From the NCBI GenBank assembly GCA_018697195.1, contig CM031858.1, positions 89,448,918 through 89,512,917 on the forward strand: DNA of 64,000 nt, written 5' to 3'. The notes under the pieces are model-generated. The model was given only the letters and a program-made list of their open reading frames with translations, was not told the DNA's origin and made no database searches. This document shows positions 12,701 to 25,100 of the stretch, piece by piece; position 1 is the first letter of the stretch; every line of letters starts with the position of its first letter. Both the position numbers and the translations under genes were made by a program. This stretch comes from Certhia americana (Eukaryota; Chordata; Aves; Passeriformes; Certhiidae).

Positions 12701-15700
12701 TAGCAGTTTAAAACTACTATGCAGCCAATAGTATACAGCTAGAATTAGTAAAACCTATGAAGAAATTCCACACTGTGTGATACACATAATAAGCTTACAT
12801 AGATTTGGCTTAGAATAAGTTGTTAATTGACAGCATATGACTGCCTAAAATCACACAGCTGTTTTGCAAACCATTCAGACAAGCAGTTCTAAATTAATAC
12901 ACATCTAGTTCATTATTTATGTAACAAATTATCTCCTTTCACAGTTAACAATAAGGAAAAGCATTTCCAAATGGGTCATCACTGTAGCTGGCTGTGGAGT
13001 TACGTGGGATGCGATTTTCAAGGGCTGGAGAGAGCTGGCAACTGCTTAGGAAAAAAATGAGTTCATATTGGGGCTGGTCCTCATCTCACATCTCAAAAGG
13101 AAAGGAGCATAAATAAATAAATATTTTTCCAACTGCTTAGCTATATTTATTTTCCACTGCCTCCCTGCCTACAGCAACACGGATGTCCCTTGAGCTCTTG
13201 AACCTGTTTATTTCCCATCCGCTACCTGTCCAATTGAAGCAGCACTAATTATCCCAGAAGGCTTTGCTCCTGCCAGTTAAGGCAGAAAAAAGCACTCAAA
13301 GCCTTCTAGAGATGCACCAGGGCTATTGCAGGCAACAGGTTGTGGAGCTCCTGGTGAGATGCATCTAAAACCTGGAGCCACATCCTGGAGCTGGGGAGGA
13401 GCAGGGGTAGAACATCAGAGGCAGCAGCATCTGAGAAGCTCATCATTACAGACGTGTGAACTTCTGACCTAATTAAAGTTAGATTTATTTCTCTTCTGTG
13501 TGTAATTTATAGTGCTTTGTTCCTGGTGTTGCTGAAAGGAGGTACCCTCCATAATTGGCATTTATCTTCCCAGAGTGTATTCTGCAGTTCCGCTGCTTTA
13601 CATTAGGAACTTTTTCATTGTTCATAGGTTTTCCTGTTCTCTACAGCCCCTTCCAGATTTGCAGTTCTGGAGGAGAGTCCTGCAATTCAAAAGGGAGGAT
13701 TCAGATACATGGTCTTTCTGTGCAATGAAGAACTAACACCTTGGGGTCCGCTGCAAGCCACACGCCTCATGAGCACTCTGAGTGCTAAATCAGATAATTT
13801 TATAGGACTAAGAATAAAAAGACTTCTAATGACAAATAGTAAAATGTTATTAAAATTATAAAAAAACCGCCTTCCCATTTAATAATTCATTGAAATTGTG
13901 GAAAATGTAAAAGCTATTCCACTTACTGTTTCTGTGTCCACATAGCATGATGTTCAGGCAGATGTGGGTGATGTGCCAGAACTTACCCTACCCATGAGCA
14001 AAGACATTAAGAAAGAACAAATCTTTCCATCTTCCCTACTTCCCCTTAAGCACAGGGACAGGGCAGACACAAAGGGGGTATTAAAGCACTCCTAGTATAG
14101 CAGTGTCACATTTCTATGTCCTCTGGGCTCTGAAAAAAAAAAAAGAGGGGAAGAGAAGATGCTCCTATTGGGGCAGCAACTCACGGCCTTTGCTCTCAAT
14201 CTGACAAGAGCCAAATATGGGATGAAGCGTGTGACAAACGAGAGGCACAAAAGTATTCATGCAGGAAACTTGCAATGTTCTGGGATTCACTCCCTTCATA
14301 TAAATAATTCATTCTGTAGCTGGAGACTCTGTTTATGACATGTGTAAGATTGGCAGTAAAATATAAGATGGACCATGTGATTGTAGACCTAGCTGAAAAA
14401 TGAGAATTCAAGTTCAAGGAAAAAGAAAGAAGTGGGAGATTTTGAAATTTGTGTTCATTCCACACTGAAAAAGAACAAGAGACTTTGAAACATTTTTTTT
14501 TCTTGATGTAAAACACAAAAAAAGAGCTACTCTCAGAATAGCAATACTGGAGGCACTCATGTGAAATGAAATACTTGCTCCGCAGTGAAATCCCTTCTGT
14601 CTGATACAGACAGGAACTTGTACCTGTGGCTTCCACGTCCCAGTTCAACAGTCACTTGGGGAATAGTTTCTGCTTGTCTCTCTCATTTGGATGAAAAACT
14701 TAATCCCAAGTCCAAGGGAAAAATGCAATTAAAACGCTTCTGGAAAAAGATTTCAGTTTGATGAATCTTGTATTTTGAAATGAAAAAGATAGAATAATTT
14801 TTGATATTGCATGTGCAGTTACATATGTAGCATTTTTTGTCAGTCCTCTCTTTAGCTCAAAGATATTATTATCACTTCATAAGAACTGTTCCTAGGAAAA
14901 GATTAATAATTAAGATTTTTTTCTTAGCTCCCTTTATTCCTAGTTTTTATAGTAGCACTGTGTTATTTTCCTTCCTCTTCTGAATGTTTTAAAAATGCTG
15001 TTTCTCAAAATAAGGTTCTTACTAAATCTGGACTACAGAACAAGTCGCTTTAAATTCTTTTATTAAAGATGACTAACTGTTGGAAGGACATATGGTGTCT
15101 TCAATGGAATATTACAAATTCCTTTACTATGTATAGCTCTTCTCATCGAGTTTTTTGGCATTGCCGTCTTTATTGTCCTGTCATTCAGCTGTAACTTACC
15201 AATCTATACATAGATGTGTTATAGCTTTTTAAAAACACCTCAGTAATGGTGCTGAAGACTAAAGATGTATATGAGGAAGTATTTAATGAAGGAAATTCAT
15301 TAAATGTTCATTACAGGCACCCTCTTTGTCCTATATGAAGTACAAAAGGCAGAAATAGGGTCATAGCTCAGCTGCCCCCATTTACACTCATGGTTCTGAT
15401 CCTGCCCTCAGCGGGATGCAGAGGCCTCAGTGGTGTGAACCTTTGGTGACACCCACAGCAGAGGGCTGGACAGAAAAGAAGAGGAAGGTACCTGAAGGTG
15501 CAGACGAAGGTGTACTGAACAAGAAGTGCATCAAGTGGATCAGTAGCTGAACCAATGAGTCCAGATTTCCAAATGAAGGAAAAGTTATCCTGCAGGATAA
15601 ATGCATTTATACCAAGGGATGTCAGAGACCTTGCATAACAAAATTATGGGAAAATACACCTCAATGCTGAATGTTAGTTATCTGACTGGTGCATCAGTTT

Positions 15701-18500
15701 GTCCTTATCCCATATGATTGTCTCGACCCACTTTTCCACAACTTGATAATTCATATGTGTGCTTAGATATGGCCTTTTATTACACACAGAGATGTATGAT
15801 GATCCACAGAAATCTGTAAGGTTGTGAGTTCTGACCTCCAGTAATCTGTGGATTGGCTCAGTTAGCTGAAACATGCAGTTCTCACTGTCATGTGAAATAC
15901 TGGTTGGTTAATGAGGAATTGGGACAGCAAAAAAGTGAGAACTTAACAGGGAAACAGGCCTTAAAACTTGAACAAATTTGTGCTAATAGCATGGAGTTCA
16001 GAAACAAAGTATACTTGTCTCCCAGGCAAAGATATTTTGCATACATAATTATCTTGATATTGGGAAATACAGATGTGATTATACAGGTAAAGCTTTTCAC
16101 TCTCTTGTTGAGAAAAGAGTGAGAAACTTTTGCCAGAAATAATGCCTGAAATACTAGGACAGCTGTTAAAACACTCTTCTTGCCTGACAAGTGCTGAAAC
16201 TCCACCGAGAATAAGAAATTAGAAAAACATTTTCCTTAAGCCCAGAACCAAGATGCTGAAGATGGCACACAGACTTATATCATAAAGCTGAGGCTCCCAG
16301 CACCCACATTTATCTTTGGAATCACAGAAGTTTGGTTAATTGGAGACAGCTCCATACGTGAGATGCACAATATCATCTCCCACTGCTAGGCAGTGAGCAG
16401 TGCCAGCCAAGCAGATCCTCTTCAGTGTGAGAGAAAAGCTCTGTTGTCCAGGATCCTGACAGAGCATGAAATATCTTTTAGGAAGACAGACTGTGAGTGA
16501 GGGAACTTAAGATGGGAAAAGACCAACAAAATTTCTAAAGTTCAGCCTTTGTGAAGCAAGGAGCTGGCGACAAGAAGCTGGTAGTCCGCAGAGATGATCC
16601 ATCTCAATGTTCACAGAAACTAATCTTTGCATAGCCGAGATGAGAGATAAACAGAGGTTAGAGATAAGCTCAGGGATCTGCACTGAACCCAAACTGCTAA
16701 GCACTGTAATGGCAATAGATATAAAACACTGCAAATGTGTGCAGGGGGCTACCTGATATATTCAGGGGAAAAAAAAAAAAAAAAAAGTTTGCTGTTTATG
16801 TTAAGAATGAGTTTTTCCCTTTGAACTTTACAGAGCAACTCCAAAAACTTCTGCCACATAATTTCACAGGTACTGTTACAATGTTAGTTCTATGACTAGC
16901 CATTCATACTATTACATGAATTATAACATATCTCTGTATTACCAGTATTATCTATGTTTTGTGAAAAGTTATTGCTTACAGGCAATAAAAATACTAGGAA
17001 TTTTTATAAATATTTCTAAAGCAATTCAACAAAATCAAGCCAGGCTTTGACAAAATATCCTGTTGAAATGCTTTTGTGAGGATGAAGGCAAAGACTCATT
17101 AAACAGATGCCTGACTTCTGAGCCACTGATGACCCTCTCGAGACTGAATAACCCACCACCTCTGGACAATACTTCAGATAAACCCTTCAGAGGGAAGGCA
17201 GAGAGCTTTAGAATCTTCTGTGGATTAGGGTGTCTGCCCTGGTGTAAAGGTGCTGCCACAGCTTTCAGGGACTTATCCAAGGGCTTTGAGGTGGGAGTGT
17301 GATCCCGGTGTTTCCAGGGAACTTCTAAGGCTCACCCGGCCTTGGAGATTGCCTGAGAAGCTGCCCTCAGGTTCTAGGTAAGCACAAAGAGTTGCCAGGA
17401 GTTAGGATGGCTCTGCATTCCAAATTGTTCAAGCAATAGAAAAAAGATTTTTTTTTTTAAATTTTTCCTTAAGGAAAAGACAATCTCTTTCTTCCCTACC
17501 ACAGTGTATTTTTCATTTGAGCCCTGAACTATAACGTATTGTCAGTTTTGCATAAAGTGTCTGGGATCTTTCTCATGGAAGTGAGTTTTTGTTGCTTTTA
17601 CTCTAAGACACTCTTCAAAGAATACTCTGTTTATGTTTTAGCAGATAGCAAGAGTGCCAAATGCAAGAAAAATATAAGTAGTGGGGACTGAAACTCCCTC
17701 CTATTGAGCACCTATTTTCTTCTGAGACACAGCTCCAGACATTCCAAAAGCTACTATGGAAATGCCCATGTCAAAAGGTGTGAAGGAATCCCATGAACCT
17801 ATTAAGCTGAGCTACAAGTTTGAAAATTTTGTGTTGGAAGTCCTGTCAGTCTTTGATCCACCTCCACACCAGCACTTGATTGGAAATATTCGGGAATTAA
17901 AAAAAAAAACAACTTAGTTATTGTGCTCTTTCCAAGGAGGCCCAGCTGTTCAGAGCATCTCATGCTACAGGCCTCAAAAAAGGGGTAAGAAAGAAATGTA
18001 GGAGTTACCCAGTTGCAGAGCTAGCAGCTTGTGCTTGCTAAGAAAAGTCTTGGCAACTATGGCAGTCAAAAACACAATCAAAAAAGAAGCTCCTGAGAGT
18101 GCTTTGGGAAGTGAAAACATACAATCAGCTGGCAATGGGTACAGGTTGGATGTGCCATTTATCCCAAGTCATTTAAAAATACCATGAAGAAGCTGAGAGA
18201 TAATGCTGTTGACAATCAAGCGCTGCTGAAGCTGGGTGGAAATTTGCTAGCAAAACCTAATTACACTGAAAAATACTAGTCACTTTTTCCTGAAACATCT
18301 CTGTTTTGACAAACATTTGCTTCACATTGCTTTTATCAATAGTCATTCATCTCTAAAGATCATTAGTATCAGAACACCTGGTGGTTGCATTTCTCTTTTA
18401 TACAACTGCCTCATGCTCCTGAGCAGATCAGTATGCTTGCCTCATACATGCAGGTATTTCTGCTTCTCACTTCTTTTTAAATAACCAGGTCTTAGCAGAA
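9725..18500. other. Unique AT-rich non-coding stretch
   Basis: No gene is recognised. An 18-base T run lies at 9956-9973 and an 18-base A run at 16769-16786. The longest ORF (14196-14648, minus, 150 codons) is a low-complexity, Ser/Phe-rich translation with no domain. The blocks at 12.95-13.3 kb and 13.45-13.63 kb have mixed composition with homeodomain-like TAATTA/ATTAAAG motifs and could be conserved non-coding DNA, which cannot be tested here. Confidence 0.55.
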
Positions 18501-18524
18501 ATGCTTTGTCTTAGTTATTAAGTG

Positions 18525-19100
18525 ACTTGCTGTGACTCTCCCCTATTGAATTCCATCTGATTATATTAAAATACTTCCTACAGAAACTCACAATTCTTCT
18601 CTTTATTGATAGTTCCTCCCCATATTTTGTCATCAGTACATCTAATTATCTCACTTCTACTTCTTGTACAAGACAATGAATGAAAATGCTGAATAAATAG
18701 AAAAGTACCTAGAACCAATCCATAAGAAAGTCTTACTCTAATGCTCACTTTAGCCACATATTCCTCTTTCAGTACTACTCATTGTTGTCTTTCTTTTACC
18801 TACAACTTTTCTCCATTTATAGTTTTTCGGACATCATTCTATTTCTTCCATTTAAGTAATAATTCCCCATCCTGAGCTGTACCAACTACTTTATAGCAAT
18901 TTGAATAACTGTATGTTTCATTCCCATTCTCTTTTTTAAAGCATTATGCCTCTGACTAAAGACTGTGTGCTTCTGTGCTACAGTCTAATGTGCTAAATCC
19001 ATATTGCACTTCATCTCTTTTTCTATTTATCTCCATTTTGTTAATTGCTAATTACTTCAAACTCTGTCCTAATGTCTAGTGTATAATGATATAAGGTAAG
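18525..19100 (-). mobile_element. Ancient CR1/L3-like LINE reverse transcriptase relic
   Basis: Read on the minus strand, this block follows the order of a CR1/L3-type ORF2 around the reverse transcriptase palm. On the plus strand one sees TTGAATTCCATCTGATTAT, then GTCATCAGTACA (18629-18640, minus-strand codons Cys-Thr-Asp-Asp in place of FADD), then AAGACAATGAATGAAAATGC and AGAACCAATCCATAAG. The last two correspond to the inverted segments coding the ND(L) and (Q)GS motifs. Further on, TGCTAAATCCATATTGCAC matches the DKSHAWI-like region seen in reverse. No frame stays open and identity is low, so the copy probably predates the bird radiation. A similarity search is needed to fix family and borders. 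Confidence 0.55.
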
Positions 19101-19109
19101 AAAAGATAC

Positions 19110-21800
19110 AAACTTGTCTGAGCACTTCTTTCCCCCTTTCTCCTCAAATGCTGACATTGCATACATTGCACACAGAGTAATTCAATCAGATGGTATTATG
19201 CCAAACCCATTGTGACACTGTAAATGCTATTGTGAATATCAACTTTCTCAGAATATCAGGATGGAGATTATCAAGTTAATTTTTGTTTATTCCCCACTCT
19301 TACTCCCATTTAAATCTTACAGTCTGTCTTCCACTTAAAAAGAATTAATTTCTATTTCCACGGACCACATTCTCATTCACCGTCTTCCATATTGCTAGCT
19401 TCATAATTCTGAGAAATTAATATAGACTATTGATTTAGTTTGATGAGTGTATCTGAAGTATCTTTAATCTCCATTTCATTATTACTCCATTCCTATTTAT
19501 CTACTTCTTATTGTCTCTTGGGGGTTTTTTCTGACTTTTTTTTTTTTTATTCATGCAGTTAAAGAATTTTGTTTTATAAATTTTCTTTGCAAAAATTTAT
19601 CACAGCATATTTTTTGTCAGTGATTTTATTATGTTTTTATTATGAGAGTTCTGACCTCTAAAACACATCTTTTTGTTCCTTGGACAATTATTTTCTATTC
19701 TTAAGATATATTTTTTAGGATCACTGTTCAACATTCAGACATGAAAATCTTTCTTGGGTTTAAGATTTTATCAGTTCTGTTGGGCAAAAACTTGACGTGA
19801 ATTTTACAAATCTACTTCCTATCCCTTGACACCAGAAAGCAAGCCAACCGTCACATAAAATATCACAATTTTCAGCACCACAATTGGCAGTTATTGACAG
19901 TCTCAGTGGAGACGACAATGACTAGATTGGCAATGAAAATGAATTAATTTGTCATTCTGAGTGGATCTCCTGTAACAAGGCTAAAGGAATTTGGCAGCTC
20001 ATAATTGGAAATCTTGTTTTTTTTCTGTCACTATTCTCTGTACAGTGAATGACGCAAAGGTTTTAGAGTTATCACTCTGGTGCTCTTTGGTAATTAATCG
20101 GATAAAAATACTAGCCAAGAAATATAAATTCAGCTAACGAGAAACAAAAACCAAAATGAAACATGCTCCAACTTGGAGTTTGCTGTCTCCTAAATGATTT
20201 TCTCATCTGCAATTTGGAGAAAGCTGTGCATTAGGAACAAGACTTTAAACATCAGCCCTAGATTCAAGCATAAAGTTTTTGAGCAAATTTTACAGATGAG
20301 AGGGAGGTTTTGCCAGATGCACAGATTTCAGTGCTTTGTGAACAACTGCTGCGTTTAGAAATGTGGCAACAGTTTTTTTTTGATAGTGTCAATTAGATCT
20401 ATCCATTGGGTCTTGCTGAGAAAATTGTTATCTAACAAGTACTGCCTAATAAAGCAGTGCCCATACATGCAGCATGGGCAATTCCATTTGGAGATGATTT
20501 AGGAAAGATTGTAACCATTTTGTTTTACAGGCTGTTTACTTGCAAATTATTTTCACAAATTTACAGCACTCCTAAGCCAAACACACACATTTGTTCTGCA
20601 GTTTCTACCAAAGCCATTGTCAGCTGATGTGAGATTTCTGTCAGGTTATAATGGCAAATAAAGTAACTGGTGATTTTATACCCTGTAGAAAGACTCTACT
20701 TTTCGCTCATGATGTCTTATTTGGAAAAGAAAAAAAGGCATCCTTTACAGTTTGAGTGGAAAGACTGGGGACAGTTATCCTTTAAATGAATCCCTCCTTT
20801 CCTTACCTGTCTTTTCTTCTGCTTCTGGAGGGTGATTTTCTCTTCTGTCCCTTGGTACTGAGTATCTTTGTAGAGACTCCCTCTATCTCTTTATTCGTTT
20901 TTGTTTCCCTACTTTACCTTTGCCACTTTCTGGAATTGAAACTTGAATGAGCCAAGCAGTTCCAGGCTATGTCCAGGCTATTTTCCTTTTTTTCAGTCTC
21001 CCACTCCTCTAAGTCATTACCTCTTGCTCTCTATCTCCCATGATGGTTTCTCAACTCTGTTTCTTGCTTCACTGTAAGTATCTTCGTCTTTTGAGCTCCC
21101 ACACTTCATGAAGAGCGATGCCTGTAGGAGTCCCAAAAGAATGAAGATTTGGTTTGTCAGTCTGCTTACACACCACCTGGCAATCTGCCTCCTTAAGCTA
21201 GAACTAATACATGTACAGTAAAGAATAAGGATAAACAAAGACAAACTTGATGAAATTTCATGATTTCTATGGAACACGCAATGACTTCAGAATGAACACA
21301 GTTACAGCTGAGGTGTGATTGATGCTATTCAACTTGCAAGTGATCTAAAAAAGATCACATCTTGCTGACAGTTTGTTGCTAATAATTTATTGCAGTGAAT
21401 AGGGGAAGTTAGTTGTAAAAGAGGTGCAGAAGTATCTCACAGTACTGAATTACTAAACAAATAGAGATGCTAATTACCATAGATGTATGTAAAATAATGT
21501 ATATGGGAGAAAAATCCCAGTTTTGCATGTATCATAAGGTAATCATTACCACCCAGAAACAAGTGTTTTGAGCTCTGTGAAAACATGGAGGTAACACATT
21601 CATTCAGTAGGAAAAAAAAGAAAAAGGAAAAAAAGAAAGGAGAGAAGAAATTGAATGTTAGGGATTTTAAGGAAAGCAATATAAAACAGAAGAGAAGGCT
21701 AACATTACTCTGCCACCACCTGATGGTGATGAATCCCTGAGGCATGTAGAGCTTGAACACACTGTGTACTTCTAGTTGCTCCATTTCAAAAATAAAATGA
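19110..21800. other. Unique AT-rich stretch
   Basis: No gene is recognised. The first several hundred bases keep the pyrimidine-rich look of the preceding LINE relic and may include more of it. The block at 19.87-20.15 kb looks like a candidate conserved element (see findings). Confidence 0.5.
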
Positions 21801-21804
21801 TAGA

Positions 21805-22165
21805 ACTGCAAGGGGCTGATACAAGGGCAACAAGGACAATCAAAAATCTGGGATGGTTCTGAGCCACACAGGAACTACAGAGCAGACTGGAAAGATGGAT
21901 GAAGGGGTACACAACAGATGCATAAATGATGAGTGCCATTAAGAGGATAGAATGGGAACTGCCTGTCCTCTGTTTTCCTTCTCTACAAAACCTAGGAATG
22001 AAAAACACCAACCAATAACTGCAAAGCAGATGACAAGAGGCTGCAGTTTCCCTAACACTAAATTAAAGAGTGGAATTCCCTGATACAGAAGATAGTGAGT
22101 GCTGAAGTTCACATGGCTTGGATGGTGTTCGGACACTTCTATGGAAGAGACTGTAAAATGCTTGT
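21805..22165 (+). mobile_element. Old CR1 LINE 3' end
   Basis: Sense orientation and strongly diverged. Recognisable milestones in order: 'GGGCAACAAGGACAATC' (end of the reverse transcriptase, where CR1 has GGGCAACAAAAATGATC), a middle part resembling the 'GAGGTATATAAAATCATGA' and 'GTGGATAGAGAACTG' blocks, and 'TAAATTAAAGAGTGGAATTC' followed by 'ACATGGCTTGGATGG', matching the 'GTTAAATTGTGGAATTC' and 'ACATGGCTTCAAAAGG' blocks of ancestral CR1 3' regions. It differs from the 'AAGGGGGCCT' type at 3.4 kb, so it belongs to an older subfamily. Confidence 0.65.
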
Positions 22166-22169
22166 CCCA

Positions 22170-25100
22170 TACTTGCACTCTTGGCAAGCAATACTGGATT
22201 AAACTGAACATGGGTCTGCTCTGATGAGTCTGTTTTACCTAAATGATTCTGGTAACCTTGGCATAAGGGTGATTTTATTCTCAAGGAAAATGAGGCCTGT
22301 AATGTTTCATTTTTTGCTTCAAAACATGTCCATGTTTGGAAAAAAGTTAAACTAACAAGCCAATTACAGCAACCAGAAAAGTTCTCAAAGCTGAAATCCA
22401 ACTTGTTTGGTACATTAGATTGTTTCTAAAAGGGACTGGTGCAACCCTTTCCTTCAAACTGGGCAACCTGATAGCAGGTTTGTGGCTCAGAGGAAGATCA
22501 GTGAAAGAGATGCAGTCAGCTCTCCACACCAGTGGGCAGGCGAGACTTGGAATGACTGAAAGCTGGTGCTCAAGCTCTTCTCTTTTCATTCTCTCAAGCA
22601 TCCCTGCCTGCTATCTTTCTGGCCTTAGCAAGGCCCCCTGTCAGTCAATTCCCATGCTAACAGCAGTGATGGTAGATGTTTTTGTTCTAGGCTCTGTCCA
22701 AAACATTGGAAAGTGTGAGAGTTGCCTATCGATGTTGGAAGGACACTAGGTTTTCCAAAGGATTCACTTCCCAAACAGAAGTTGTACATAAATTATGTAT
22801 TTGCTCATACAGGTTCTTATATAATTATTTTCTGAATGAGTACATGAGGCTTCATTCACACTTGGAGCAAACATATAAAGCCATATTGCCTTGAATCATA
22901 TTTCTGACTTCATACAAGTAAATGAAATAAAAATAATACAAATAATTTGTAATAAACAATATTGTAAATTAGACTGTGACTGAATATCATCAGAGACTGT
23001 TTTTTTCCCTTAATGAGACCATCTGAAAGCCTACAGTGTCTGTTAGCACCTCTTCTAACTAGGGAAGCTGACAGAAAGTTCTCTGTGAGGAGTCTCTGCT
23101 TTATAAGGTGATTTACTTCAGGACATTAGAACACCACTAGACCGACCCCTTCAAAGACACATGACCCTTTTGTCTCATCCTCTATTTAGAGGAGCAATGG
23201 ATATGTGGGTGTTTCTGAAAATCAAAACACAGAGCAACTCACTAGATAGAATTCAGTAGTAAGATGGATGACATTGTAGGCTTAGGTCTATTTCTATACA
23301 CCAGGTTAGGTTCAAGTTGAGTCTGCTGTTGAAAACAAAAAGGGGGATTTTCTATACATTTTTCAGGTCTACTGCAGTTTCCAAGGAGAGACTGGTTTCA
23401 CACATGATACAAGTGATATTTAATTCTTCTGGCATATTGTTTGCAATTACATGTGCCTTTTAAATAAAAAACTTAGATCCTTGCTCTACAATAAACAAAG
23501 CCACATATGGTTGGCCTCTTTTACATCACTATCTAAATTTGTTTGTGAAATGCTGCTCTTTCACCTGCCAAATTCCTGCTCACCTTTCCTCAGTGCCTTC
23601 TCAATTTCCAACCACCACTGTCAGTGTATGATATGCACCATGTTGCTCTCCATTATTATCACTTTTTATGCATTGTCAATTCATAATGCTATAAAAATGT
23701 GGCTAGAATGAAGAAGCAAAAATGAGAAAGTAAAAGGCTATTTCAGGCCTTGGTCTTTGGCTTCCTTTCTCATTTGTAAGACATCTCTGGCTGAAGCAAT
23801 TGCTTCCGACATAACAAAATTTCTTTCCTGAAACTGTGTTCCAATGTTACATTTTACCAGTTAATATGAGGAAAATTTAAATAATTTGATATGAGGAAGG
23901 ACGTATATCTTATTGTCAGGAGGTAACACTTGGCATTAGTTCTGTTTCCAAGAGTCATTCACATTCACTGACTGAGAGACTCTGAATGCAAAATGACTGC
24001 AGAAGCAAAGAAGAAAGCAGAGAAGTAGTTGTGTTGTTTTGTTTGTTTTTTCTTTTTTTTGTTTTTTTTTGGTTTTTTTTAAGATTCATATCTCCTTGTT
24101 CTTTTAGCAATTCCTTCCAGCTTCTCCAAATGTGAGCAACAACAAGAGTGGGGAGCAGGGTGGAAGGTATTGCTCTCTTCCTTGTTGTTTTCCACCTTCA
24201 AGGGCTGATCAAGAAGGCAAGATAGAAGACTGTATGATTAAGATATGCTATAATGACAAATGCCCTTTTTCCCATCTGAAAGGATTACCTAAAAATAAAT
24301 TTCTTTCTTCTCCCCTGAGATAAAATTCCACCTTAAGATCCACCAGGGAGGGGGGTGGGGAGGAAGAGCACCCAGCCAAAACTATTAATGGATCGACTGC
24401 AGGATATAAGCAGTAGTTGCATAAATACAAAAGATAAAATGAAGCAATGTAAAAGAAGACAGCAAGTGTTGGTTCTCCTTTTAGTTGGAAGAATGTGTGC
24501 ATATACTTGGATTTTTTGGAAGATGTTCAAAGAGTTTCTCTGTTTTTAGAAATACACACATGTTGCTTCCCATTATCCAGGAATGTTTCTTTTCTTGGGC
24601 CAATTTCTTCTGTGCATGAAAAGAATATTAAAAAAACCTTCAGGTAAGGTGTTTAAAGTAATGAAAGCATAGAACTTGAAGCAATTTTTACAACGGTTTC
24701 ATATAGTTTTCTACTGTTTTAATCTACTTAAGGACAAGTTTGAGTAAAAAACACTTAAAACATTTGCTTAAGACAACTTGCAGAAGATACATCATAAAGT
24801 AAAATGTTGTTCTGAGATATTTCAAGATGAACAAGTACAAAAGTGTTCCTGTAATACATTTACTTGTTTTTTTCCCCATAAAGAATAAAAGTGACTTGCA
24901 AAAGCATATTTTCAATGTAATAACATGCAATGCTTCTCTAGTATTTTTTTTTCCTGAAGGTAGAAAACTAATCCAACCTTATTTCACTGTTTTTTCTTTA
25001 TGTAAGTCAGCCATGGCTTTGTGTTTGCCTTTCCCCCTCCACACTTCTCTTCCTCTTCATCTTTGTATTTCTTTTCCTTTTATTCTGGTTCCTTTCCACT

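Noticed and set aside
14196..14648. 150-codon minus-strand ORF
   Set aside because: Phe/Ser/Lys-rich with a poly-Lys run from a T/A tract, no domain, and of the length expected by chance in AT-rich sequence.
16310..16440. GGAATCACAGAAG followed by TTTGGTTAATTGGAGACAG, resembling an antisense CR1 end
   Set aside because: Only the first dozen bases fit. The GGGACC and CCATCT blocks do not follow, so it is probably chance.
17040..17302. Overlapping 79- and 81-codon ORFs on opposite strands
   Set aside because: Mirror-image openness over the same GC-richer patch, with no domain and no clear splice sites.
17756..17920. 52-codon plus-strand ORF starting at 17756
   Set aside because: No recognisable protein similarity, ends in a poly-A-derived Lys run, and is shorter than many chance ORFs.
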